Assembly: GCA_947259215.1 (NCBI GenBank)
Contig: CAMYLJ010000030.1
Location: 1 to 64,000, forward strand
Direction: 5' to 3'
Origin: an uncultured delta proteobacterium
GTDB lineage: Bacteria > Myxococcota_A > UBA9160 > JAFDET01
DNA: 64,000 nucleotides
Shown here: positions 8,634 through 17,679 of the stretch, in pieces
Numbering within the stretch: the first letter of the stretch is position 1
Layout: each line of letters begins with the position of its first letter
Made by a program: the position numbers and the translations under genes
Notes under the pieces: model-generated
Seen by the model: the letters and a program-made list of their open reading frames with translations, nothing else
The model's database searches: none
Told to the model about the DNA's origin: nothing

Positions 8634-11600
8634 ATGGACCCTCGCGCCCCCCACGGCCTCTCCCGCGTTCCGCTGGACTGGCATCCCGCGGTGGTGCGCT
8701 GGTTCAACCGGCGCTTCGGCGAGGGACCCACCGCGCCCCAGGCGGCCGGCTGGCCGGAGATCGCGCGCGGCAGCGACACGCTGGTGGCCGCGCCCACCGG
8801 CTCGGGCAAGACCCTGGCGGCCTTCCTGGTCTGCATCGATCGCCTGCTGCGGGAGGGCGCCGGCGGAACCCTCCCCGAAGGCGTGGACGTGGTCTACGTC
8901 TCGCCGCTGAAGGCGCTGGCCGCGGACATCCAGAAGAACCTCGAGGCGCCGCTGGCGGAGATCGCGGCCGAGGCGCGGGCCGGTGGCGAGCGGGCGCCGG
9001 AGATCCGCGCGCTCCTGCGCACCGGCGACACGCCGGCGTCGGCGCGGGCGCGGATGCTGAAGCATCCGCCGCACATCCTGGTGACCACGCCCGAGTCCCT
9101 CTACCTGCTGGTCACCGCGGAGCGTTCGCGCGAGCTGCTGCGCGGCGTCCGCACCGTGATCGTGGACGAAATCCACGCCGTGGCGGGCAACAAGCGCGGC
9201 TCGCACCTGGCACTCAGCCTGGAGCGGCTCGAGGCGCTCTGCGACGCGCGGCCCGCGCGCATCGGCCTCTCGGCCACTCAGAAGCCGATCGAGACGGTGG
9301 CGGAGCTGCTGGTGGGGAAGGGCGCCGGCGGCGCCTGCACGGTGGTGGACCTCGGGCATCGCCGCAGCCTCGACCTGGCCCTGGAGCTCCCCGGGAGCGA
9401 GCTCGAGGCCGTGGCATCCCTCGAGCAGTGGGGCGAGATCCTCGACCGCATCGCCGAGCTGGTAGGCGAACACAAGACGACCCTGGTGTTCGTGAACACG
9501 CGCCGCCTGGCCGAGCGGCTGGCGCACCTGCTGGAAGAGCGGCTCGGCGAGGAGGCCGTCGCGTCGCACCACGGGAGCCTCTCCAAGGAGCGGCGTCTCG
9601 CCGTCGAGGACCGCCTGCGCCGGGGCGATCTGCGCGTGCTGGTGGCGACCGCTTCCCTCGAGCTCGGGATCGACATCGGGCCGGTGGAGCTGGTCTGCCA
9701 GATCGGCTCGCCGCGCAGCCTGGCCACGTTCCTCCAGCGCGTCGGACGCTCGGGACACACCCTGCGCGCCACGCCCAAGGGTCGGCTCTTTCCCACCTCT
9801 CGCGACGAGCTGGTGGAGAGCGCCGCGCTCTTGCGGGGCGTGCAGGCCGGGCGGCTGGATCGCCTGCGCGTGCCCGCGGAGCCCCTGGACATCCTGGCCC
9901 AGCAGATCGTCGCGGCCTGCGCCAGCGAGGCGTGGAAGGAGGACGAACTCTACGCGCTGGTCGCGCGCGCGGCGCCCTACGCCGAGCTGTTGCGCGAGGA
10001 CTTCGACGCCGTGGTGGAGCTCCTGTCCGAAGGCATCAGCACGGGTCGCGGCCGGCGCGCCGCCTGGCTGCACCGGGACCGGGTGAACGGGATGCTGCGC
10101 GCGCGGCGCGGCGCCCGCATCGCGGCCCTGACCTCGGGCGGCGCGATCCCGGAGACCGCGGACTACCGCGTAGTGGCGGATCCCGACGACACGTTCGTCG
10201 GCACGGTCAATGAGGACTGGGCCATCGAGAGCATGGCCGGCGACGTCTTCCTGCTGGGAAGCACCTCCTGGCAGATCCGCCGCGTGGAGCCGGGGGTGGT
10301 GCGCGTGCGCGACGCCCAGGGCAAGCCGCCGACCGTGCCCTTCTGGCTGGGCGAGGCGCCGGCGCGCACCGAGGAGCTGTCGCAGGAGGTCGCGGCCCTG
10401 CGCGCCGAGGTGGCCGAGCGCCTGGAGGCCGGCGGGCGCGCGGCCGCCGAGCGCTGGCTGGCGGACGAGGTCGGGCTGGCGGAGGCGGCGACGCAGCAGA
10501 TCGCCCGCTACCTGGACGCGGCGCGCCACGCCCTGGGCGTGCTGCCGACCCAGGCGGACGTGGTCTTCGAGCGCTTCTTCGACGAGACCGGCGGCATGCA
10601 GCTCGTGGTGCACGCGCCCTACGGCGGGCGTGTGAACCGGGGCCTCGGCCTGGCCCTGCGCAAGCGCTTCTGCCGTACGTTCGACTTCGAGCTCCAGGCC
10701 GCCGCCAACGACGACGCCGTGGTGCTCTCCCTCGGGCCGCAGCACAGCTTCCCGCTGGAGCAGGTGCCGCGCTTCCTCTCGTCCGAGCGCGTGCACGAGA
10801 CCCTGACCCAGGCGCTGCTGGCCTCGCCCATGTTCCAGGCGCGCTGGCGCTGGACCCTGGGATTCGCCCTCGCGGTGCTGCGCCAACGCGGCGGGCGCAA
10901 GAACCCGGCGGCGATCCAGCGCATGGAGGCGGACGACCTGATGGCCGCGGTCTTCCCGGCCTTCGCCGCCTGCCAGGACAACGCGCCGCCGGGCCCGATC
11001 GAGATCCCGGACCATCCGCTGGTGCGCCAGGTGGTGCGCGACTGCCTGACCGACGCCACCGACGCCGACGGGCTGGCCGCGCTGCTGGCCGGCATGGAGC
11101 AGGGCGGTGTGCGCGTGCACCTGCGCGACACCACCGAGCCTTCGCCAATGGCCCACGAGATCCTGAACGGGCGGCCCTACACCTTCCTCGACGACGCGCC
11201 CCTGGAGGAGCGGCGCACCCGCGCCGTGGCGCTGCGGCGCGGGCTGCCGGTGGAGGAGCGCGACCTCGGGCGGCTCGATCCGGACGCCGTGGCCCGGGTG
11301 CGCGAGGAGGCGCGCCCCGAGCCGCGCGACGCCGACGAGCTGCACGACGCGCTGCTGGGCCTCGGCCTGGCGCGCCCGGAGCCGGCGTGGCGCGTGTGGT
11401 TCGAGGCGCTGGTCGCCGAGGGCCGCGCTGCGGCGGCCGAGACGCGGGAGGGCGCGTTCTGGCTCTCGATCGAACGCCGCACGCTCGTCGAGGCGCTTCA
11501 CCCGGGCGCGCGCTTCAGCCCGGATCGGCCGCTCCCGCCCGCCTTGGCGGCTGAGCCCGCGCCCGACCCGGACGCCGCTGCGGCGACGGCGGTGCGCGGA

Positions 11601-12884
11601 CACCTGGAGGCGAGCGGTCCCGTCACGGTGCCCGAGCTCGTCGCCCGCACCGGCCTGCGCGCCAGCACAGTCGAGATCGCGCTGGCGGCACTCGAGGCCG
11701 AAGGCTTCGCGCTGCGTGGCCGCTTCGATCCCGCGCGCGCGGAGGACGCCGAGGAGTGGTGCGCGCGGCGCCTGCTGGCGCGCATCCACGCCTACACCCA
11801 GGAGCGTCTGCGGCGGGAGATCGAGCCGGTGACCGCCCAGGAGCTGATGCGCTTCCTGCTGCGCTGGCAGCACGTCGCCCCCGGCACCCGCCGCGAGGGA
11901 CGCCGCGGGGTGCTGTCGGTGGTCGAGCAGCTCCAGGGCTTCGAGGTCGCGGCCGGAAGCTGGGAGGAGGACGTGCTCCCGGCCCGGGTAGATGGCTACC
12001 GCCACGCCTGGCTCGACGGGCTCTGCCTCTCGGGCGAGGTGGCCTGGGGTCGCCTGGCGCCGCGGGCGCAGAGCGAGGCTCCGGCGCGCGGCGCCACGCC
12101 TTCGCGCTCGACGCCGCTCAGCCTGGCGGTGCGCGACGACCTGGACTGGCTGCTGGCGGCCGTGCGCGGCGACGCGCGTCCGCTCGATCCCGAGCCGGGC
12201 CCGGCGGCGGACGTGCTGGCCAGCCTGGTCGCGCGGGGCGCGCTCTTCTACCGCGAGCTCGTGGCCGAGACGGGCCGGCTGCCCGTCGAGGTGGAGGAGG
12301 GACTCTGGGACCTGGTCTCGCGCGGGCTCGTCACGGCGGATGGCTTCCAGTCGGTGCGGGCGCTGCTCGGATCGCGCGAGCGCTGGCAGCGAAGCCGCGG
12401 GGCGTCGGCGCGTCGGCGCATCCGCCGGCGTGCGGGCCGCCGCGGCGGCGAGGTCGGCGCCGAGGGCCGCTGGTCGCTGCTCCCGGCTCCCGGACCCCAC
12501 GACTCCGACGAGCTGGCCGAGGCCGTGGCCGAGCAGCTGCTGGCGCGCTGGGGGGTCGTCTTCCGGGACCTGCTGGTTCGGGAGAGCCTGTCGCTCCCCT
12601 GGCGCGAGGTGTGCTGGGCCCTGCGGCGGATGGAGGCGCGCGGCAGCGTGCGCGGCGGACGCTTCGTGACGGGCTTCACCGGCGAGCAGTACGCGCTGCC
12701 CGAGGCGGTGGACGCGCTGCGCCGCACCCGCCGCCTCGAGCGCACGGGCGAGCTGGTGCGCCTGTCGGCGGTGGATCCGCTGAACCTCGTGGGCATCATC
12801 GTGCCCGGTGCGCGGGTTCCCGCCGTGCGCACCCAGACCGTGGCGTACCGCGACGGGCTGGCGGTGGGGGATGACGCCGCCTAG
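8634..12884 (+). CDS. lhr: Lhr-type large DEAD/DEAH-box ATP-dependent helicase
   Basis: 1416 residues, the size of full-length Lhr proteins. Walker A APTGSGKT is at residues 53-60, DEIH at 178-181, and GLSATQKP follows. The second RecA domain has LVFVNTRRLAE, ATASLELGIDIG and QRVGRSGH. Beyond about residue 430 lie the Lhr winged-helix/beta-barrel region (DEAD/H-associated) and a long C-terminal extension with several winged-helix-like segments. Lhr proteins translocate 3'-5' on single-stranded DNA and unwind RNA-DNA hybrids, with roles in repair. The gene is monocistronic, divergent from the BtuF-like gene. Two basic clusters (RRIRRRAGRRGGE) near residue 1265 could aid nucleic-acid binding. 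Confidence 0.92.
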   Translation: MDPRAPHGLSRVPLDWHPAVVRWFNRRFGEGPTAPQAAGWPEIARGSDTLVAAPTGSGKTLAAFLVCIDRLLREGAGGTLPEGVDVVYVSPLKALAADIQKNLEAPLAEIAAEARAGGERAPEIRALLRTGDTPASARARMLKHPPHILVTTPESLYLLVTAERSRELLRGVRTVIVDEIHAVAGNKRGSHLALSLERLEALCDARPARIGLSATQKPIETVAELLVGKGAGGACTVVDLGHRRSLDLALELPGSELEAVASLEQWGEILDRIAELVGEHKTTLVFVNTRRLAERLAHLLEERLGEEAVASHHGSLSKERRLAVEDRLRRGDLRVLVATASLELGIDIGPVELVCQIGSPRSLATFLQRVGRSGHTLRATPKGRLFPTSRDELVESAALLRGVQAGRLDRLRVPAEPLDILAQQIVAACASEAWKEDELYALVARAAPYAELLREDFDAVVELLSEGISTGRGRRAAWLHRDRVNGMLRARRGARIAALTSGGAIPETADYRVVADPDDTFVGTVNEDWAIESMAGDVFLLGSTSWQIRRVEPGVVRVRDAQGKPPTVPFWLGEAPARTEELSQEVAALRAEVAERLEAGGRAAAERWLADEVGLAEAATQQIARYLDAARHALGVLPTQADVVFERFFDETGGMQLVVHAPYGGRVNRGLGLALRKRFCRTFDFELQAAANDDAVVLSLGPQHSFPLEQVPRFLSSERVHETLTQALLASPMFQARWRWTLGFALAVLRQRGGRKNPAAIQRMEADDLMAAVFPAFAACQDNAPPGPIEIPDHPLVRQVVRDCLTDATDADGLAALLAGMEQGGVRVHLRDTTEPSPMAHEILNGRPYTFLDDAPLEERRTRAVALRRGLPVEERDLGRLDPDAVARVREEARPEPRDADELHDALLGLGLARPEPAWRVWFEALVAEGRAAAAETREGAFWLSIERRTLVEALHPGARFSPDRPLPPALAAEPAPDPDAAAATAVRGHLEASGPVTVPELVARTGLRASTVEIALAALEAEGFALRGRFDPARAEDAEEWCARRLLARIHAYTQERLRREIEPVTAQELMRFLLRWQHVAPGTRREGRRGVLSVVEQLQGFEVAAGSWEEDVLPARVDGYRHAWLDGLCLSGEVAWGRLAPRAQSEAPARGATPSRSTPLSLAVRDDLDWLLAAVRGDARPLDPEPGPAADVLASLVARGALFYRELVAETGRLPVEVEEGLWDLVSRGLVTADGFQSVRALLGSRERWQRSRGASARRRIRRRAGRRGGEVGAEGRWSLLPAPGPHDSDELAEAVAEQLLARWGVVFRDLLVRESLSLPWREVCWALRRMEARGSVRGGRFVTGFTGEQYALPEAVDALRRTRRLERTGELVRLSAVDPLNLVGIIVPGARVPAVRTQTVAYRDGLAVGDDAA

Positions 12885-12949
12885 GGCCACCGCGCCCCGG
12901 GCGATCTGCGCACCAGCGGGCATTCGAGCTGGACGCCGAGGAGGGCGGT

Positions 12950-13816
12950 ATGCCGGAGCGGGTTGCATTCCTGTGCCTGGGCACCATGGGCTACCCCATG
13001 GCCGGCCACCTGGCGAAGGCCGGGCACGACGTTGCGGTCTGGAACCGCAGCGCCGCGCGCGCCGAGGCCTGGGTGGCGGAGCACGGCGGCCGCGCGTTGG
13101 GATCGCCGGCGCAGGCCGTGGGCGGCGCGCGCTTCGTCTTCATCTGCACCGGCGACGACGGCGACCTGCGCGATGTGGTCGGCGGGACCGAGGGCGCGCT
13201 GGCGAGAATGGAGGCGGGCAGCGTGCTGGTCGACCACACCACCGTGTCGGCGGAGGTGACCCGCGAGCTGGCGACCCGGGCCGCAGAGCGCGAGGTCGCA
13301 TTCCTGGACGCGCCGGTCTCGGGCGGCCAGGCCGGCGCCGAGAACGGCCAGCTCACGGTCATGGTGGGCGGCGACGCCGACGCCTTCGCTCGGGCGCAGC
13401 CGCTGATGCAGGCCTACGGCCGCGCGGTCACGCACCTCGGTCCCAGCGGCTCCGGGCAGCTCACGAAGATGGTGAACCAGATCTGCCTGGCCGGTTTGAT
13501 CCAGGGCCTGTCCGAAGGCCTGGCCTTCGCGCGCAAGGCGGGCCTCGATCCCGCCCAGGTGGTGGACGTCCTCTCTCAGGGCGCGGCCCAGTCCTGGCAG
13601 ATGGACCACCGCGCGGAGAGCATGCTCGAGGGCCGCTTCGACTTCGGCTTCGCCGTGGACTGGATGCGCAAGGATCTCCGCATCGCCCTGGCCGAGGCAC
13701 GGCGCAACGGCGCGCGCCTGCCGGTGGCCGCCCTGGTGGACCAGCTCTACGCCGACGTCCAGTCCCGCGGCGGCGGCCGCTGGGACACCTCGAGCCTGAT
13801 CGCCCTGCTGGACTAG
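12950..13816 (+). CDS. NAD(P)-dependent 3-hydroxyisobutyrate dehydrogenase-family oxidoreductase
   Basis: 288 residues. The Rossmann motif FLCLGTMGYPMAGHLAKAG (residues about 6-24), the substrate-binding DAPVSGGQAGAENGQL and the catalytic-lysine motif GSGQLTKMVNQI place it in the beta-hydroxyacid dehydrogenase family (HIBADH, tartronate semialdehyde reductase, GLYR1-like). The exact substrate cannot be read. A GAGGAGGGCGGT site precedes the ATG. It is 65 bp after the helicase stop, and its own stop overlaps the convergent molybdopterin enzyme stop by three bases. Confidence 0.85.
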   Translation: MPERVAFLCLGTMGYPMAGHLAKAGHDVAVWNRSAARAEAWVAEHGGRALGSPAQAVGGARFVFICTGDDGDLRDVVGGTEGALARMEAGSVLVDHTTVSAEVTRELATRAAEREVAFLDAPVSGGQAGAENGQLTVMVGGDADAFARAQPLMQAYGRAVTHLGPSGSGQLTKMVNQICLAGLIQGLSEGLAFARKAGLDPAQVVDVLSQGAAQSWQMDHRAESMLEGRFDFGFAVDWMRKDLRIALAEARRNGARLPVAALVDQLYADVQSRGGGRWDTSSLIALLD

Positions 13817-15978
13817 GCGGCGACCACCTCGACCGGGATGCCGTTCAGGACGGCGTTGCCCGAGAGGGCGTCGAGCCCCCGCTCGTCGGTGAGGAGGTTC
13901 GAGTTCACGCCGGGCTGGCGCGCCGCGACGGCGAGACGTGCATCGGGATCCGCGTGGCCGTGGCCGTGGGGCAGGCTCACGACGCCCGGCATCATCTCGT
14001 CGCTCACCCGCACCGGAGCCACCACCTCGCCCACGCGCGAGCGCACCCGGGCCTGCGCGCCGTCGGCCAGGCCGAGGCGCTCCGCGTCTTCCGGGTGGAC
14101 GAGCAGGGTGCAGCGGTCCTTCCCCTTGGCGAGGGCGTGCACGTTGTGCATCCAGGAGTTGTTGGAGCGCATGTTGCGGCGACCGACGAGCACCAGGCCG
14201 CCGTTCGCGGCGTCCGCCAGCGCGGCGCGCAGGCGCGGCACGTCGGCGGTGAGGAGCGGCGGTGCCAGCTCGAGTCCGCCGCTCTCCGTGGCCAGGATCC
14301 TGGGCAGGCGACCGCCCTCCAGCGGTCCGAGGTCGATGCCGTGGGGAGCGTCGCGGAGCGCCGCCAGCGACAGGCCGTCGTAGGGACCGCCGCGCAGCAT
14401 CAGGTCCAGCAGCCGCTCGGGACCGCGCGGGAGATCCGGGTCCACTTCCTGGCCGGTGGCGTGCTGGAGCCCCGCCAGCATCAGGTCGTCCACGGCCTCG
14501 CCGCCGCTGCCGTTCACGCGCCCGGCGATCTCGGCCAGGATCCACCACTGCTGGCGCGCGTCCGGGGGCGGCTCGAACACCTGGGGCGAAAGCTTGGCGT
14601 TGTTGCGCACCGACACGGTGTCGAAGACGAGGTCGTAGTTCATGCGCTCGAGCGGTCCCGTCGGGGGCAGGATCACGTCGGCGAAGCGCGTGGTCTCGTT
14701 CCGGTAGATGTCCACCGACACCATGAACTCGAGGCGCTCCAGCGCCCGCGCCAGGCGCGCGCCGTTCGGCGTGGAGAGCACCGGGTTGCCGGCCACGGTG
14801 ACCAGGGCGCGGACGCCCTCGCCATCGGGTCCCGGCGTGTCGATCTCCTCGGCCAGGGCGGCCACCGGCAGCTCGCCGGCGAACTCCGGCAGCCCGCGCA
14901 CGCGGCTGCGCCAGCGGCCGAAGGGGAATCTGCCGCGCTTGCGCGGGGTGTCGTCTGCCGGCGTCCCCGGGCCGCGCGGGAAGCAGGCCCCGCCCGGCCG
15001 GTCGAGGTTGCCCGTGAGGGCGTTCACCACGTCCACCAGCCAGCTCGCCAGGGTGCCGAAGGCCTGGGTGCAGGTGCCGATGCGGCCGTAGCAGACGGCG
15101 CGCTCCGCGCCGGCCAGCTCGCGCGCGACCCGGCGCACGTCGTCGGGCGCGATCCCGCTGGCCGGTGCCGTGGCCTCGGGAGCGAAGTCCTTTGCGAGGG
15201 TGCGCAGCTCGTCCAGGCCGTGGGCGAAGGGCTCCAGGTGGCCGAGCGCGACGAGATCCTCGGCGAAGAGCGTCTGCACCAGCGCGAAGAGGAAGAGGGC
15301 GTCGGTTCCCGGCCGGATGAAGAGATGGCGATCGGCAACTTCGGCGGTCTGGGTGCGGCGCGGGTCCACCACCACCAGGGTGCCGCCGCGCTCGCGCAGG
15401 GCGCGCAGGCGACCGGGCATGTCCGGCGCCGTCATCAGGCTGCCGTTCGAGACCAGGGGGTTGGCCCCGAGCACGAGCAGGTAGTCCGTGTGGTCCACGT
15501 CGGGCACCGCGAAGCGCCCCGGCGACCCGAACAGCTGGCTGCTCGACACCATCTTCGGCAGCTGGTCCACGCTGGTGGCCGAGAAGCGCCAGCGCGTGCC
15601 GAGCGCCTTCTGGAAGGTCGGGCCGTAGAGGATCGAGCCCAGGTCGTGGGCGTTGGGGTTGCCCAGGTAGGTGGCCAGGGCGTCGGCACCGTGCTGTTCG
15701 CGGATCCCGCCCAGGCTCTCGGCGACCAGGGACAGGGCCTCCTCCCAGCCGATTTCCAGCCAGTCCTGGCCGCGTCGCCGCAGCGGCCGACGCAGGCGGT
15801 CCGGGTCCTCGTGCAGGCCCTTCAGGCCGTAGGCCTTGGGGCAGAGGTAGCCGCGGCTGAAGACGTCGTGCTCGTCGCCCCGCACGCCGAGCACCGTCCC
15901 GGCATCGCGGTCCACCTCGACCGCGATGCCGCAGTGGGCCTCGCACAACGGACAGGTGCGGTGAACCACCTCGGCCAT
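13813..15978 (-). CDS. Cytoplasmic molybdopterin oxidoreductase (formate dehydrogenase/nitrate reductase superfamily)
   Basis: 721 residues. An N-terminal [4Fe-4S] motif is C9-x2-C12-x3-C16-x29-C46. It is followed by the MopB body (DALATYLGNPNAHDLGS, VLGANPLVSNGSLM) and a C-terminal molybdopterin-dinucleotide-binding domain (HPEDAERLGLADGAQARVRSRVGE, SLPHGHGHADPDARL). There is no Tat signal, so it should stay in the cytoplasm. I see no clear selenocysteine or cysteine Mo ligand at the usual formate-dehydrogenase position. It lies 2 bp after the ferritin-like gene, indicating an operon. The substrate is unknown; proteins of this branch are often annotated as generic molybdopterin oxidoreductases or acetylene-hydratase-like. 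Confidence 0.86.
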   Translation of the reverse strand: MAEVVHRTCPLCEAHCGIAVEVDRDAGTVLGVRGDEHDVFSRGYLCPKAYGLKGLHEDPDRLRRPLRRRGQDWLEIGWEEALSLVAESLGGIREQHGADALATYLGNPNAHDLGSILYGPTFQKALGTRWRFSATSVDQLPKMVSSSQLFGSPGRFAVPDVDHTDYLLVLGANPLVSNGSLMTAPDMPGRLRALRERGGTLVVVDPRRTQTAEVADRHLFIRPGTDALFLFALVQTLFAEDLVALGHLEPFAHGLDELRTLAKDFAPEATAPASGIAPDDVRRVARELAGAERAVCYGRIGTCTQAFGTLASWLVDVVNALTGNLDRPGGACFPRGPGTPADDTPRKRGRFPFGRWRSRVRGLPEFAGELPVAALAEEIDTPGPDGEGVRALVTVAGNPVLSTPNGARLARALERLEFMVSVDIYRNETTRFADVILPPTGPLERMNYDLVFDTVSVRNNAKLSPQVFEPPPDARQQWWILAEIAGRVNGSGGEAVDDLMLAGLQHATGQEVDPDLPRGPERLLDLMLRGGPYDGLSLAALRDAPHGIDLGPLEGGRLPRILATESGGLELAPPLLTADVPRLRAALADAANGGLVLVGRRNMRSNNSWMHNVHALAKGKDRCTLLVHPEDAERLGLADGAQARVRSRVGEVVAPVRVSDEMMPGVVSLPHGHGHADPDARLAVAARQPGVNSNLLTDERGLDALSGNAVLNGIPVEVVAA

Positions 15979-15980
15979 GG

Positions 15981-17084
15981 CTAGAGCTTCTTCACGATCT
16001 TCTTCTTGGTCTCATTGATCTGGCGCAGGTCGCGGATCCCCTCCTCCGCGATGTCGTCGCCGATCATGCGGTCGCCCTCGGCCTCGAGCTCCTTCATGTC
16101 GACCCAGGCGGCGTACACGTGACGGGTGCGGTCCGTGATGATGCCGGCCTTGACGAGGGTCTTGATCAGGACGCGGAAGATGCTGGTGGGGCGCTTCATC
16201 ACGTCGCGCCGGTCAGCGTCGCTGAAGACCTCCTTCATGGCGCTCATGGCCCACTCGGGGTCGATGTCGAACTGCCGGTAGACCTGCGCCTTCTGGTTGG
16301 CGCCCGCCAGGTTGTAGAGCAGGTTGCCGAAGCACTGGGCGGCCCAGTCCTCCACCTGGTTGCGCTCGTTCTCGGGCAGCTGGGAGATGGTCTTGTCCGC
16401 CCAGATCTTCCCGAACTTGTGGTGGAAGGCCTCGTCGGTCATGACGAGCTGGCAGGTGCGGCGCAGCAGCGGGTCGTGGGCGTTCACGTGCAGGCTGGCG
16501 AAGGCGCCCATCGCCAGGCCCTCCACCAGCATCTGCATGCCCACGAGCTTCTTGTACACCTCGGGCGCCAGGTAGATCTCGGTCATCATCTGGCCGAGGG
16601 TGGGGCCGACGGCGTAGGGCAGTCCGTCGAAGCGCGCCTTCATGTACTCGGTGAAGGCGGTCACGTGGCGCGCTTCCTCGCGCACCTGGTTCGAGGCGTA
16701 CTCGACGGCGCCCGGGTCCACCAGGATCTGGCACAGGCTGGTGGAGAGGGACAGCGCGCCCTGCTCGCCGTGCAGGATCTGCGACAGCATGAAGCGGGCG
16801 CTCTGGTTGGCAAACTCGATCTCGCGGCCCTGGAGCTTGCTGGCGACCTCGGAGGACAGCTCGCCCACGAAGTCGAGCGGGATCACGCACTCGTTCTTCA
16901 TGTCGAACGCCTGCCCGTAGTCGATGTAGTCCGGGTCGAGCGGGTTCCAGAAGTGCTCGTCGGTGCGGGCGATGATCTCGTCGAAGTCCGGGGAGCGCCG
17001 GGCGTAGCGCTCCACCTCGATCATGCTGGCGAAATCGTCGCGGTCGGTGGCGTCGTAGGCGGAATCCGCCTGGATCTGCTTCAT
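15981..17084 (-). CDS. Ferritin-like diiron protein, putative oxygenase/oxidase
   Basis: 367 residues, all-alpha. A complete four-helix diiron ligand set is visible: E107 (HGEQGA), E137-x2-H140 (EEARH), E189 (VEGLAMG) and E218-x2-H221 (DEAFHH). This is the arrangement of ribonucleotide reductase R2-like and AurF-like oxygenases rather than of iron-storing ferritin. The tail is basic (KKKIVKKL). The start is the ATG before KQIQADSAY; an upstream extension of the frame is low-quality shadow sequence. It is the first gene of a two-gene operon with the molybdopterin enzyme, suggesting sequential oxidation of one substrate, which is inference. Divergent from the lipoprotein gene by 109 bp. Confidence 0.8.
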   Translation of the reverse strand: MKQIQADSAYDATDRDDFASMIEVERYARRSPDFDEIIARTDEHFWNPLDPDYIDYGQAFDMKNECVIPLDFVGELSSEVASKLQGREIEFANQSARFMLSQILHGEQGALSLSTSLCQILVDPGAVEYASNQVREEARHVTAFTEYMKARFDGLPYAVGPTLGQMMTEIYLAPEVYKKLVGMQMLVEGLAMGAFASLHVNAHDPLLRRTCQLVMTDEAFHHKFGKIWADKTISQLPENERNQVEDWAAQCFGNLLYNLAGANQKAQVYRQFDIDPEWAMSAMKEVFSDADRRDVMKRPTSIFRVLIKTLVKAGIITDRTRHVYAAWVDMKELEAEGDRMIGDDIAEEGIRDLRQINETKKKIVKKL

Positions 17085-17193
17085 CGGGTGCCTCGCAGCT
17101 GGTTCCTGCAGGGTACCGGATTCGCAGGGGTCGGGCCTCCCGGGCGCCCGGAGCGTGGTACGGTTTTGGGCGTTCGCCACGGGAGGGAGAGGC

Positions 17194-17679
17194 ATGGGAA
17201 GCATCGCAACGCCGCTGGCGGGAATCGCGCTCCTGTCCCTGGGGCTGGGCTGCGGCTCGATCTCCGACTCGGTCACTTCGCCGTCGCGCTGGGCTGCGGA
17301 CTCGAGCCAGGCTGCCGCCGACAGCTCGGGCGCGAGCGCCGACAGCTCGCAGAACTCCTCGGCGAGCTCGGCCAGTTCGTCGGGCGACGACGAAGCGCCG
17401 CTCGAGAGCGCGTACCGCGAAGACGTGCGGGTGGCGACGCGCACCGCGTGTGCCTCCGGGGTGCCGGAGGCCGAACTCTCGCGCGAGCTCTCGCGCGTGG
17501 CGCAGCAGCACGGCATCAGCCACTGGGAGGGTCACGCGGGCACCTGGATCGCCATGGGTACGGGCCTGCGCGAGGCGGGCCTCTCCCAGGCCGACGTGGA
17601 GGTCGTGCTCGTGCGGCTCGGCGGCGTGGACACCCGGGAGCGCGACCTCGTGCTCGAGGGCTACGGCGCGACGCTGTGA
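17194..17679 (+). CDS. Ser-rich lipoprotein paired with DUF4105 gene
   Basis: 161 residues. The lipobox LGLGC places the modified Cys at residue 20. A Ser/Asp-rich linker (residues about 30-70) leads to a compact C-terminal domain (YREDVRVATRTACASG ... GLREAGLSQADVEVVLVRLGG). A GGGAGGGAG site lies upstream of this ATG; the earlier in-frame start at 17155 would bury the signal. The gene overlaps the DUF4105 gene by 4 bp. I recognise it as the small lipoprotein type found next to DUF4105 genes, but its function is unknown. Confidence 0.7.
   Translation: MGSIATPLAGIALLSLGLGCGSISDSVTSPSRWAADSSQAAADSSGASADSSQNSSASSASSSGDDEAPLESAYREDVRVATRTACASGVPEAELSRELSRVAQQHGISHWEGHAGTWIAMGTGLREAGLSQADVEVVLVRLGGVDTRERDLVLEGYGATL

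Noticed and set aside
8616-12968. 1450-residue open frame on the minus strand
   Set aside because: It mirrors the Lhr helicase, is low-complexity (His/Arg/Gln/Ala rich) and has no recognisable domain. High GC gives long antisense frames.
12881-15946. Long minus-strand frame of 1021 residues
   Set aside because: Out of frame with the molybdopterin enzyme, whose Cys cluster and cofactor domain are in another frame.
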